From positions 1-36,054 of IMG/VR virus record IMGVR_UViG_3300023210_000104: a stretch of 36,054 bases of DNA; one strand, 5' to 3'. Of the stretch, positions 1 through 11,000 are shown piece after piece. The stretch is from a virus. A model generated the notes under the pieces. That model did no database searches. It saw nothing but the letters and a program-made list of their open reading frames with translations, and was not told the origin of the DNA. How positions within the stretch are numbered: the first letter of the stretch is position 1; every line of letters starts with the position of its first letter. Made by a program: the position numbers and the translations under genes.

Positions 1-2
1 AA

Positions 3-1190
3 GAGTGGCTTGAAATTAGAGAACCTAAAGGGGATGTTAACAGACAATCGCTTAACTTACATCAATGCGCAGTTGTGGGTGATAAGTTTATGCGACGCCT
101 TGAACAAGGAGATGCGAATGCTAGGACTAGATGGAGTAAACTTATTAGAAAGCGAAAAGCAACTGGAGAACCGTATATACTTTTTAAAGGAAATACTAAT
201 AAAGCAAATCCAAAAGCATATAAAGAAAACGGACTAAAAGTACATATGACAAATATCTGTAGCGAGATTACATTACACACAGATGAGAGTCATAGTTTTG
301 TTTGTTGCTTGTCATCATTAAACTTAGCTAAATATGAAGAATGGAAAGATACTAACCTTATATACGACGCCACGTGGTTTCTTGATGGCGTTATGGAGGA
401 ATTTATTCAAAGAGCAAAAGGACTTCGCGGTTTTGAAAATGCCGTTCGTTCTGCTACAAAAGGACGAGCGCTTGGGCTGGGTGTACTCGGATGGCACACG
501 TATCTCCAAGAAAAAGGAATTCCTTTTGAAGGTTTACTTGCTCAATTTGAAACTAGGAAAATATTTTCGCAAATCAAAATCGAAAGCGAACGAGCGTCTA
601 TGGACCTTGCGGAAGTTTATGGCGAACCTCTTTGGTGTGCCGGCACTGGTTATCGTAACACCCATCTTAGGGCTGTTGCTCCTACTGTGTCTAATAGTAA
701 GCTTAGCGGTAACGTTAGTCCTGGCATTGAGCCTTGGGCCGCTAATGTTTTCACTGAACAAAGCGCGAAGGGTACGTTCATTAGGAAGAACCCCACACTC
801 TTAAAACTTTTAAGAAAGCATAAATTAAATACAAATGAAATATGGGATAAAATACTTGCTGATGGCGGTAGTGTGCAAGACATTAAAGAGCTTGACGACA
901 TAACAATGGCGCACGATATACCGGCTAAAGATGTATTTAAAACCTTTAAAGAAATAAACCAACTGGAACTAGTGAATCAAGCAGGCATACGCCAGCAGTA
1001 CATAGATCAGTCGGTTAGTTTGAATCTCGCTTTTCCAAGTGTCGCTACGCCAAAATGGATTAACCAAGTGCACATGCAAGCATGGAAGAACGGAATAAAG
1101 ACTTTGTATTATACTAGAACAGAAAGTGTTCTACGTGGAGATATAGCGCAACAAGCTATGGATCCTGAATGCGCTGCTTGTGATGGATAA
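3..1190 (+). CDS. nrdA: Class I ribonucleotide reductase large (alpha) subunit, 5'-truncated by window edge
   Basis: Reduces ribonucleoside diphosphates to deoxynucleotides, feeding phage DNA synthesis in the host cytoplasm. The frame is open from base 3 to the stop at 1190 (about 395 residues), so the internal ATG at 75 is not the true start; the N-terminal half, including the first redox cysteine and the ATP cone if present, lies outside. Visible: a GDVNRQSLNLH segment typical of the barrel; the N-x-C-x-E active-site motif (NICSE, codons 252-266) with the thiyl-radical cysteine at 258-260; the second redox cysteine in VCCLSSLNL (303-305); the APT..GN..PGIEP loop; the YY pair of the radical-transfer path (1107-1112); and a C-terminal CAAC swinging-tail pair (1170-1181). 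This is the only plus-strand gene here, convergent with the late block, consistent with a separate early/metabolic module to the left. The small subunit is not in view. Confidence 0.95.
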   Translation, partial: EWLEIREPKGDVNRQSLNLHQCAVVGDKFMRRLEQGDANARTRWSKLIRKRKATGEPYILFKGNTNKANPKAYKENGLKVHMTNICSEITLHTDESHSFVCCLSSLNLAKYEEWKDTNLIYDATWFLDGVMEEFIQRAKGLRGFENAVRSATKGRALGLGVLGWHTYLQEKGIPFEGLLAQFETRKIFSQIKIESERASMDLAEVYGEPLWCAGTGYRNTHLRAVAPTVSNSKLSGNVSPGIEPWAANVFTEQSAKGTFIRKNPTLLKLLRKHKLNTNEIWDKILADGGSVQDIKELDDITMAHDIPAKDVFKTFKEINQLELVNQAGIRQQYIDQSVSLNLAFPSVATPKWINQVHMQAWKNGIKTLYYTRTESVLRGDIAQQAMDPECAACDG

Positions 1191-1192
1191 TT

Positions 1193-1226
1193 AAAAAAGG
1201 GGAGGCCGTTAAGCTTCCCCTTTCTT
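1193..1226. terminator. Bidirectional intrinsic terminator between convergent modules
   Basis: An 11-bp stem (1196-1206 with 1213-1223; outer AAAGGGG/CCCCTTT, one G-T wobble) encloses a 6-base loop. Read on the minus strand it is followed by a run of six T, a good rho-independent terminator for the whole late block; on the plus strand it is followed by TTTCTT, enough to stop the reductase transcript, whose stop codon lies three bases before the A run. Confidence 0.85.
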
Positions 1227-1230
1227 GGTT

Positions 1231-1271
1231 ACAGGATTTTTGGGTATGGTACGCCCGTTTTTTGTTCCTGT
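1231..1271 (-). other. Possible stem-loop after the M15 peptidase gene
   Basis: ACAGGA at 1231-1236 is complementary to TCCTGT at 1266-1271, and a GGG/CCC pair (1242-1244, 1254-1256) lies inside. The structure begins inside the stop codon of the M15 gene and ends just before the terminator. It could protect the transcript 3' end or be chance; the stem is short. Confidence 0.3.
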
Positions 1272-1630
1272 CAATATGTCCACATGACGTTAGGGCTTTT
1301 AGCCTTATCAATATCTACATGTATAAATGTTCCACCTACACCTATTCTATTAAAACCTAATTTAATTAAAACTTTAATAAGCTCAAATCTTTCTGAAGAA
1401 GTGGTGCACGCAATATCCGCGGCTAAGCCTTTTAAATGAGAGGACTTGGATGTTCCTCCAACTTTTTCATTATGAGCTTCTGTTCGGTAACCAGAGTTAA
1501 TCACTATGGGTTTACCATAATTTTTACGAGCAACTTCTAGCATACTTAGTAATTCCTCATTCATTAATTGGCCACTCCCTTGTACGTCGGGGGAATCAAA
1601 TTCTTCATAAGTAAAATATTTCATTCTCAT
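1271..1630 (-). CDS. M15-family zinc peptidase (DD- or L,D-carboxypeptidase/endolysin type)
   Basis: A 119-aa single-domain protein of the Peptidase_M15_3 (VanY/D-Ala-D-Ala carboxypeptidase-like) type, expected to cut peptide bonds in peptidoglycan stems. Zinc ligands and catalytic residues are visible: SGYRT around residue 47, H65 and D72 in SSHLKGLAADI, and HVD at 104-106. It has no signal peptide, so access to the wall would need a holin, or it works from the virion. It is the last gene of the late block; its start overlaps the preceding stop by one base (TAATG). Met3 is an equally good start, since family members often begin at M-K-Y-F-T. Because it directly follows the gp16-like giant gene and two tiny genes, it could supply the wall-cutting activity that T7 gp16 carries as its own domain (inference). 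Confidence 0.88.
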   Translation of the reverse strand: MRMKYFTYEEFDSPDVQGSGQLMNEELLSMLEVARKNYGKPIVINSGYRTEAHNEKVGGTSKSSHLKGLAADIACTTSSERFELIKVLIKLGFNRIGVGGTFIHVDIDKAKSPNVMWTY

Positions 1631-1887
1631 TACTTTTTCTTCCTTTTTATATTAGACGTCCTTTTACCCATTCCAACTCTTTTCTTTTCAGCAACAGCTT
1701 TTTTCTTTTCTGACGGGGACATCTCGCCCCACGTTTTTACAGTCTTACTGTTTATCCTTTTGCTTGGCCTACACTTTTTTGTTTTTTTATTTTTAGTAGA
1801 CCCACAAGGATTGCCTTTTTCATCGGTCCACTTTTCTTTAAACCAGCGTTTAAGATTAGCTCCTTTTTGAGTTTTACGAACGGCCAT
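1630..1887 (-). CDS. Small Lys-rich protein, DUF5872-like
   Basis: An 85-aa, very basic protein. Residues about 12-45 hold WFKEKWTDEKGNPCG followed by KCRPSKR and a TWGEMS segment, which I recall from small DUF5872-like proteins encoded beside structural genes of many aquatic phages and some large eukaryotic viruses. The tail (from about residue 55) is mostly Lys and Arg. Function is unknown; the charge suggests nucleic-acid binding or a virion role. It overlaps both neighbours by one base in TAATG arrangements, so it is probably translationally coupled to them. The family name is from memory and should be tested by profile search. Confidence 0.7.
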   Translation of the reverse strand: MAVRKTQKGANLKRWFKEKWTDEKGNPCGSTKNKKTKKCRPSKRINSKTVKTWGEMSPSEKKKAVAEKKRVGMGKRTSNIKRKKK

Positions 1888-2027
1888 TACTTTTTCTTTT
1901 TACCTTTTGCTTTTCTACATTTAGCTATTGCACCACTTGCGTATGCAGATGGGAATACTTTATATTGCTTTTTGACTTTGTGATAACAAGCGTCTTTTAA
2001 TTCAAACGGTGAATTTGATGACTTCAT
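1887..2027 (-). CDS. 46-aa Cys/Lys-rich conserved small protein
   Basis: Starts at the ATG at 2027 and ends with TAA overlapping the next ATG. The 46 residues include CYHKVKKQYKVFP and SAYASGAIAKCRK, a motif I recall recurring in tiny proteins of aquatic phages, followed by a terminal KGKKKK tail. Two cysteines bracket the conserved core. Function is unknown; it sits with the other small basic protein, and both may be minor virion or DNA-associated proteins. The conserved motif, tight TAATG coupling and 7-base gap to the giant gene argue that it is real despite its size. Confidence 0.75.
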   Translation of the reverse strand: MKSSNSPFELKDACYHKVKKQYKVFPSAYASGAIAKCRKAKGKKKK

Positions 2028-2034
2028 AACTGTT

Positions 2035-5000
2035 TTATTTAATGTTATACTTTTTTCCCATATCAATATAAAATTGATTTATTTCTCCTCTTCCTAGGTT
2101 TTCTAGTTTTAACTTTTCAGACTTACTAAGATTATCATAAACCTGGGCTCTAAATGTAGCTTTCTTTTGCGTATTCTTGCGTCTAGTTTCCTTAGCTTTA
2201 ATCTTACCTTGCTCTTTTCTAACGCCCTTAGCTCCTGTTTTAATTAAATCAAACTCTTCGTTTTTAGCGTTAACATCCCATGTTCTCCAGCCTAGTCCCA
2301 GCGCCATTCTTTGGAATGCAGTGTTTCTTTTATCAAAAGCTTCCGTGATAGCTTGGGTTTCCATTATTGCTCTATCAAGCGGCACGTTTAATGTAGCAGA
2401 TGCAACATTACCAATAATACTATATGTTGGTGACAAATTAAATTTACCGTCTATCGTAACGTCCCATGGGTGTTTGGCTATAACGTCTTTATCAAATTTA
2501 TACGTCTGAATACCAGAGTATATTTTTCTAAGCTTAGATCCTATTGGAGGCGCTATGTTCGCAGCTTCTATAATTGTATATGTATGATCCGCTGTATATC
2601 CTTTTTTATCTTGTTCTAAAAACTTTAATATAGTGTTCTTCACAGTAGATACAACAGCTCCATATATACCGGTACCACGTAATATTGTATCAGTCATACC
2701 GTTTAGCATACGCGCAGCCTTTTTGTCTTGCGCAGCTTCTCTCTGCTCTTCTGTTTCGTCTTCATCATCGAACCCAGGAATTAAAGCAAACGCTGCATTT
2801 TGTAAAGCTGAAAATATTATATTTTGCACAGCGCCATAATAAACAATCTTAGATATATTTGATTTAGCATCTCCACGGCCGTTTACAAGGTCCTGAGCGG
2901 CTTTTTTCATCAATCTAGTGTATTGCATCGGCGTGTTTTGAAAAGATAATATAAGACGCCCTGCAACGCTTCGCTGTTGTTGTGACACCAATGCTGGATC
3001 ACCTGACTGCTGCGACTCATCTGATATTTTGCTAAAATCTAAAAATGCTTTTGCTTCAGCGTCTTTTTGAGACATACCTTCTTTTAAATAAGTATTAACC
3101 CTGTTGCGATAAAATGTAGCTCCTCCCGCTGCAATTGCAAAGCTATCCGCAATTTGTGTAGGGGTAAATCCTATTTTTAATAAATAAGAAACCGCAGCGC
3201 TCGCTTTGTCTTTTGCGTTTTTAGCAGCGTTAGCAATTTCCTGTTCTTGTACGTCAGATTTTAAACCTCCTCTACGTTGCTTTAATTTATCGGAATTAAA
3301 CAGCATAACAAAGTCTTTCCAGTATTGAGGTTGATTAGCAAACGCTAAACCCGCTTTCAAAGGATTATTGTCACCCCAATTAATAAAGTTAATTGAAGAT
3401 ATGGTTTGCAGCAAAGCTGACCTTCTGTTGAAAAACATTATAGTACCTACAGAATTGTTAACCCAGTTGTTCCATGCATTAGTAATTTTGTTAGCGCCTG
3501 AAGTACGATTTGTACCGTTTTTCATTGCAAATAAAGAATCCTCAATAGCTTCCCTTAGGTTTGTACCATATACGGCTTCTATTTTATTTAAGTTCTTTTC
3601 GCTAAATATAACTTCAGCATTTTCAATAAACTCTGCTAAATATTCTTTTCTGTTTACTTTTTCAGTTAAGCTTTGTAAATCACTAAGCACAGTTTTAGCA
3701 TCCCAAAATTCACCTGGCTCAGTCCATTTGTCTTTTTTAGACACAGCTAATAACCCATCTGCATAACCCGAAAGATCTGCATCGTTGCTTACAAGCTTTA
3801 CCAGCCTAGCTTGATCTCTTTTAGATATACCAGGTATTTCGTAACCAGCTTTATTCCAAAGATAAACCCTAATAGCTGAGTCATATGTATAATCTCCTTC
3901 CGGCACAAGCTTATTAATAATTTTCCTAACTGGCTTAAACATTTTGTTTAAAGCTCTGGTATCGTTCTTAATTGTTTGACGAGCTCTTTCCATTTCTGCA
4001 ACTCCTTGGAAATAGGGATTCATTAAATTTTGCTCAAAGAAAGCTTGATCAGCCTCGCCTTGTTTTCCTTTACCAGCAAATACGTATTGCGTTAAACCTC
4101 TAAAATCTTCTGCACTTGGGGGAATAAAGAATTTAAATCTACCCTTTGTTTTACCTCGCCTTCTAGCAACAGCTGCTGAAAATTCTTTAAAATCTTCAAC
4201 GCCTTTTTGACGTTCAATCATTTTATTAAAGTCTACGTCTAAGCTCATGCTATGTTTAACTCTAGCTTGTTGAACCTTGCCTTTGACATCAAAAACATTA
4301 AGCACGTCTTTGACAGCTTTTACGTTACCCATGTGATCATCTACGAAGTAGAAGTCATTATATCCATCGGCAACCTTTCCAATCATCCATGCCGCTTTAG
4401 CTGCGGGTGCTCCATTTGCTAATCCAGTTATATTTTCAAGCGGAATTTCTAGACCAATCCCTTTTAAAAATTGATATATAGCCGGAGCTGAATCTGCTGG
4501 TCTTGCTGTTAATACAAATATATTTTTATTACCAAATTTTTCTATAGCTTTTTTAAGCCTTGGAGCTAGCGGCCCCGGTGTTCCTTTAACAACTTTGCTA
4601 AATTCAGTAAAATTGAATTCAGCACCTTCATTTGCTAATGTCTCGCCTTGCTTAGCAAACTCAGCCGGCGTTATTCTGTAAGTCTTACCGTCTTTAGTTA
4701 CTATAACTTGGCTTTTACTAAATGCTAGCGTGTCGTCAAAATCATACACGCTAATACCTTTAGGCGTAATTGAATACTTGCCCTCGCGTGCATTAGCCAT
4801 TGCTTTGTCAACCGTTCTTTTTTCTTCTGTTTCTTGCGCAGCGTCTGCTTTAACTACGGGGTTTTTACCCTTTTCATTAAAGTATTGTTCATAGGATTCA
4901 CCTACAGTTTCTTTACCGTCATAGCTAACCATTGCATATGGCATACGCCCTCTTGTAAATAAATTATAATACCTATTATGCCATGCTGTTTCTCCAGGAA

Positions 5001-8000
5001 CATAATTAGACGTAGTTATAGCACCGTACCCAGCTGCATCTAATACCTTATCCATTTCTTTAACTGGAATAATAGTTACCCTATAATCATTCCATAACGC
5101 TTCCATGTTGTGCTCGGTGTTGCCGTTTACATAGTAATCGTACATATAAGCTAAAACAACCCTAGCTGGTATTGCGTGTTCAAACCTGAAGTCTGAAGTA
5201 TTATCTGATTTTATAATAGTGGATTTACCCCAAACTCTAGCCGACGCTCTTAACGCATTACTTGTACCGTTGTTCATGGTAGACAGCAATGTTAGCGCTA
5301 CATTAGGATCTAAATCTTGCTTTGCAAAGTTTTCAAAAAACGAAGTAACAAACTTTTGAGCAGCTTTGTAGTTTACTTTATCGGGCTTATAGTTTTCCCT
5401 GAGCATACCCTTTGACACGTTAGTTACGGGGCTATACTTTCTATCAACCGACGTTCCGTCTGTAAAAAATAATTTTTTGTTTGTTATTTTATCAATTTTT
5501 TTGCCATCTAAATTTAATTTATTATACAAGCTTTGCAGTAAATCCTCTGCTCCACTAAATAAATCGGCACCTGGTTTTGTTATGGGTCTTCCGTCTTTTC
5601 TAATACCGGGTACTAACTTTTGATTTTTTAAATCAAACTTAAATAACCCTATTGAAGCTGATGAGCTAAACGAGCTATTTGCAAAAGCCACAATCATCTG
5701 TAGACCTTCGTCAACGCCGTACTTATCAATTATCATTTGCATGCTTTCAATAGCAGCTGCCCTGGTAAGCATAATATTATCTTTATCTCTAAAGACTTCC
5801 GACGCGTTCATTTCTGCACCAACTAATTTTTGTAATGCTAAAGCTTCATCTGCTTGATTAGATATTTCAATAAGTATTTGTTTAAATACTGGAACAGATA
5901 CGCTTTCAGCCGCTTTATTAACGGGTTTAAGTCTGTTCGCAAACTGTTCAGCTACGCCGTCTATTATCTTAGGATCAAAATCAAGCGCTCCATACGTTGT
6001 TAAAAATACTTTCTTAATATTACCCTTGCTAAGATTTTTAAGACTCATTACGCGATCAAAAAACAAATCTTTATTTAAGTCAAATTTAAATCTTTCAGTA
6101 GGATCCATTCTACCAACAGAAAATTTACCTCTACCTGTTTGTTTTTCAATTTCAACAATCTCGGCTTCTTTGGCTAATCCATTTTCTCTTAACACCTCTG
6201 GCAATACATCGAACGCGGCTTCTTCGGCAATGACATCTGCAAACGAAGTTTTACGCGCATTCCGAACATTAGTCGCTTTGTCGTTGGCTTTTAAGTACTC
6301 AGTACCTTCTTTTTTAACTTGGCCATCATAGTTTCTTTTCTTAAACTTACGATTGTTTGCATACTTATTTGCAATACGCTTACCTCTTATGGCACCACGA
6401 TCGATAGCGTCGTTGTAAGCCTCAACCTCAGCAACTGACATGTAATTTGGAGCGCCATCCTCATTCGTAATTTCTTCCATTAAAAATGGGAATCTATCTG
6501 AAATAGTAGACTTAGGCATTATGCTATACACATTCTGAAAGTTCCTATCTACAAACGAATCGTAATTGGCTCTTTTTTCTTTATTACCAACTTTCTCAGT
6601 ATTATCAAAGTTAGCGCCGCGATCCATAATGCTTTTGAATAAGTTACCTAATTTATTCCGCATTGCATTGGCAAGCTCGGTCCTAAATTTTTTACTACCA
6701 ATAGGAGCTGTAAACTTAGTTGTAGCATATGCCACCTTAACACTGTCTTTTACTTTCTTTTGAACTTGATCAGATATTGATACTGGGTTTCCTTCTTTAT
6801 CAAGAACAATAACCTCATCGGTTATTTGTGGAAATTCCTTTTTAGTTTCTTTAGCTTCGCGTTCTTGTCTTTTTAAAGTGTCATCAGCTTTTTCTTTACC
6901 AACAAGTTCTCTTCCTCCTGGCTCTGAAGGGGCAGCTTCTACAGTAATTTCACCAAACCCTTTTGTTTTGTTAATTACACCTTGTAGTCTATTGTCTATT
7001 TGACCAAATATATAACTACTTAGTTTTGTGCCGCCTTCCGGATTGTATGATTTTATTAAGAAAGGTATTCCATCATCGCCTTTTTCAATACCAGTTGCTG
7101 TTCTGTTTATAACCTCATCTTTTACATCAGCGTAACCTGGAACTTGATCTCTTGATCGCATTCTGTATGCTACATAGCTTTCATACTCTTGCCCAACAAA
7201 ATAACCTAATACTAATTTAGTATCGTCAGGGACAGCGTCCCATTGTTCTTTTGTAAAGTTTGGCTTACCGTCTTCGTTTATCCTTAAGTCTAGGCCATAA
7301 GATTCTGCTCCAGTATTAAATGCTTCATTACCTTTTTGAAACATTCTATTTTTGTCATCAGTACTAAAGTTGCTTGGCGCGCTAAATGATGATTTACCTT
7401 TTAGCGAAGACTTTTTGGGTCCTTTTTTAACTTTCTTTTGTATACGTTTACCAATCTTACCTTCCCTAAAGTCGGCATTACGGTTTAGCATGTAATTTAA
7501 AGCGCCCTCAGGCGTGCTAGTGTTGATGCCATTAAAAAAACTTTCTTTGGATCTTTTGGCCTCTTGATTAAGCTCAGCCTCAAAAGCGTAAAAAGTTTCT
7601 TGAGCAACTTTTGTATACTCATCTTTGTATGCGGCACTTGTGTCTTTCCATTCTTTACCAACATCATCAGCAAGATCATCCCTGTTTGCTAATACGTTTT
7701 TAACCTGTTCATCAACACCAGCTAAATCAGGCTGAGATAGTCTAGCATGAAGATTATCTGCGTATTGTTTTTGTTTTTCAGGCGTATCAAAAACACGATC
7801 ATCAATAGCGTGCGCTACTTCGTGCACTATAGCGGTTGACTGCAGTATGTTACCCTCTTTTATTGCGGCTTCTGCACGATCTTTGTTAAAAGTAATATAC
7901 TTATTATTATATATAAAACCATTACTACCCTCTTTTTCTAACGATGCGTATATTTCATTTTTAGCATCATCATCCAAATCAGTGTCTTCTAATAGCTTTT

Positions 8001-11000
8001 GCGCTTCTTTTTTATTAGACACCTCTAGTATTTTTAAATCAGCAATGTTAACTATTTCTGAAGACGCTTTTGCGGTTGTACTTAAGGTTATTGCTCTACC
8101 TTTATTAAACATTAAATTAGCCCCAGCATTAGCATATGCTTTTTCTTTCGCTGTTTTAGACAATGGTTTACCATTTGCATCTACTAAGCTTTCAACTTTC
8201 TTAACAATAGCAGGTGATTCTTTAGCTATCTTAACGTGACTTAATCTTTGCTCGTTTCTAATTTCGTTAATAATAAAAGCAAGCTTGTCCTTTCTATTTA
8301 AAGAACGATATTCATTTGCCTTATTAGTATCGGTTGTTTCAAGCTTTTGCTTTATTCTTTTTCCAGATGGGCCTAGCGAGTTTTCAACGCGATCGTAATT
8401 AACATCTTTTTTAAGCTGATCTTGCTGCTTCTTAATAGTGGCTCTTCTAATGTCAAAATTTTCAGCCTGTTGGTTTTTACCTTCTTTCTTTAGCTTGGCT
8501 TTGTAGTTATTTACTTTTTCTTCAGCAATTGTTGGAGTGTCTTCTGGTTTTACACCAGCTTCAGACATTAAATCTTTTTCTAGCCTACCAAGACCAAGCA
8601 GTTTCTTTTGATTATCACCACCCAATGCTATTGCGTCAACCTCCAAACCTGTAACAGCAAAGCCTTGCTCTTTTATTTTAGTGGCTAACTGAGCAATGAG
8701 TATATCTCGCGAGCTTTCATCGGTAGATTCTTGTATACTTGTACTTAAGCCTTCTATGTCTACACTTAATCCACTGATATCTTCTTGAAACTCTACAGTA
8801 GCCGCGTTATTCATTAACGCAGAATAGGCTACACCAGGGGTAGACATTGTTCCTGATGTAATCAAAGCAGAAACAGCGGTATCATCCCATTGGCTAAAGT
8901 CCATATCTCTACCCAATATAAGACCCTCGCTTAGTGCTGTGTCGCCAAAGTAAATAAGTTCTTCTTCAAGTATCTCACCACCTAGTCTTTTACCAAGCTC
9001 AAGTCCTGTCATGCCAAGCTTTCGTAAATTACTTTTGTATAAAAAGTTTGAAACATTTATGCCGCTTTTTGAAAAGTCTTTAATTGCTTTTAGCGAGTTA
9101 GGCGCAGTACCTATAAATGATGTTACTCCACCTTCAATAAAACCAGTTGCCCACGCAGCATTAACAATTTGCTGATCCGTAAGATCACCCATTGCTATTG
9201 TTTTATTAAGATCAAGTTCATTCGACGCGTAAGTATTGTAGTCTATTAAGCCAGACTCATAAGCAACACGATTTAATTTTTTTTGATTCTTAGCATCTTC
9301 TCCAAGTTTTTGAGCCATTACTAAGTCTCTATATTTTTGAGCCCCTGAGGATATCCCAAATTGAGTACCAATAGCTAGTTGGGTAGCCATTTTACCCATG
9401 CTTAACGCTGTTCCAGCACCGGACGTTCCTATAGCTAATATAATATTAGGCGCTTGTTGCCCCAGTGTTCTTAAACCAAATAAACCAGCTCTACCTTGCG
9501 CCAACGCTTGATCGTAAGTAAGCATGGTTTCAAATTGCTGATTTTTTCTTTGCAATCTTTCTTGCTCTTTAACAGCATAATCAGATCCACCTAATACAGT
9601 TGGCACTGCAAGCGCTAATCCAGCAAAAGCATCATTAAGATCTTTAGCTAATAACGCTCCCGTACCATATTCTTTCATGCTAAGGTTAAATAGCTCCCCT
9701 GGTGTTATTTCCCTGTTTTGTCTTTTTTGTTGGAATTGAGCAACATCTTGCACATAATTTTGCACACTCTGGTTGTAATCAAACTGAGCGGACATAGTAG
9801 AATTTTGAAGCTTATACCATTGCCCCATTGCTAAGTCTACTTCTTTTTGCTCTTCCTCAGATAATCCTTTTTTGGTTTGGTTCGCTGTAAATATGTATTG
9901 ACCGCCAACATTATCCACTTTAAAGTCAACATTTGGCGCAGATTTTGATATTCTTTCGGCTTCCCCGACAATTGTTTTAGCAATGTAATCACGAGTTTTA
10001 ATTAACTCTTCTTTATATTCTTTTTTACTTTCTTTGTATAAATCAACATCTTCCTTGTCAAAACGGTAAGCGAGCTTAAGCAGGTTAGCTTTACCCGACT
10101 CTTTCATCATAGCTTCTTGTATGGTTACCATACGCGAATCTAACTCTGCTGTCTTGTAGTTTTCGTAACCTTGTTCAAATACAGATTTTAATAACTCAGG
10201 CGTAAGCTTAGCCTTAATTTCTTCAGGTAAGCCGCTAAGGTCTGTCTTATACTGCACGTAGTCTTGGGGAGACATGGTATACGAGGAGGCTGCAACTCCA
10301 TATGTGGTATATTGTGTTTTACGCTTGTCTTTTCTGTTGTCTATATAGTTTTTAACAATCTGGGCTTCTTCATTTGTAAACCCTAAACCTAATTTTGGAT
10401 CACTTAATGTAAAAGCTACTCTTTCTGAAAATTTACCAGAATCTAAGTAGCTTCTAGTCATATCTAGTTCATCTACTTTTTTACCTTCTGCTTCTTTTCT
10501 TTTTACAACTTTATTTTCAAAAGCTTCATAAGCTTTAAATGAATTGCCTTTAAGAATATCCTCGTCTTCAGGGGTTAGGTTGTTATTAAAGAAATCAGCT
10601 AAAGTATTTTTATTTAAACCAGATTGAATTACTTGCCCGTCTTTATAAACTTGGAAAAATGTTGTAGCCATAACAGGTGCTCCAAGGGGGTTTACTGACT
10701 GCTCGGTTTGCGCAACTGTTTTTATTTCGTAGCCAGTGCCCTTAAGACCATAGTTTAGTTGATCAATGTCTGATTCTTCTGTTCCTTGTTCAAACCTGTC
10801 TATAAAAGTGTCTACAACTTGTGATCCATACTCTTCAGCCGTAAGCGTTTCAAATGAATTTTTTAATTCATTAATTTGGTTAGCTGTATTTAACCTCTCT
10901 TCATACGAAGATGGTTTTAAATTTATATATTTGTTTTTTCCTGTTCTTGGGTCCTTGTACGTAACAGCGTTTCTAACATCTGTTTGCATTATTTGGACAG

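Noticed and set aside
334-804. Alternative-frame 156-aa open frame inside the reductase gene
   Set aside because: It overlaps the well-conserved active-site half of the reductase; its protein is of low complexity and has no recognisable domain.
1191-1270. A tRNA or small RNA gene in the convergent gap
   Set aside because: No cloverleaf, anticodon arm or CCA-type end; the gap is explained by the terminator and a short stem.
4720-4760. DFDD motif in the giant protein as a crAss-type virion RNA polymerase (DxDGD) site
   Set aside because: The sequence is DFDDTL, followed by LTARP and VDDH at HAD spacing; there is no Gly in the key place and no second polymerase motif was found.
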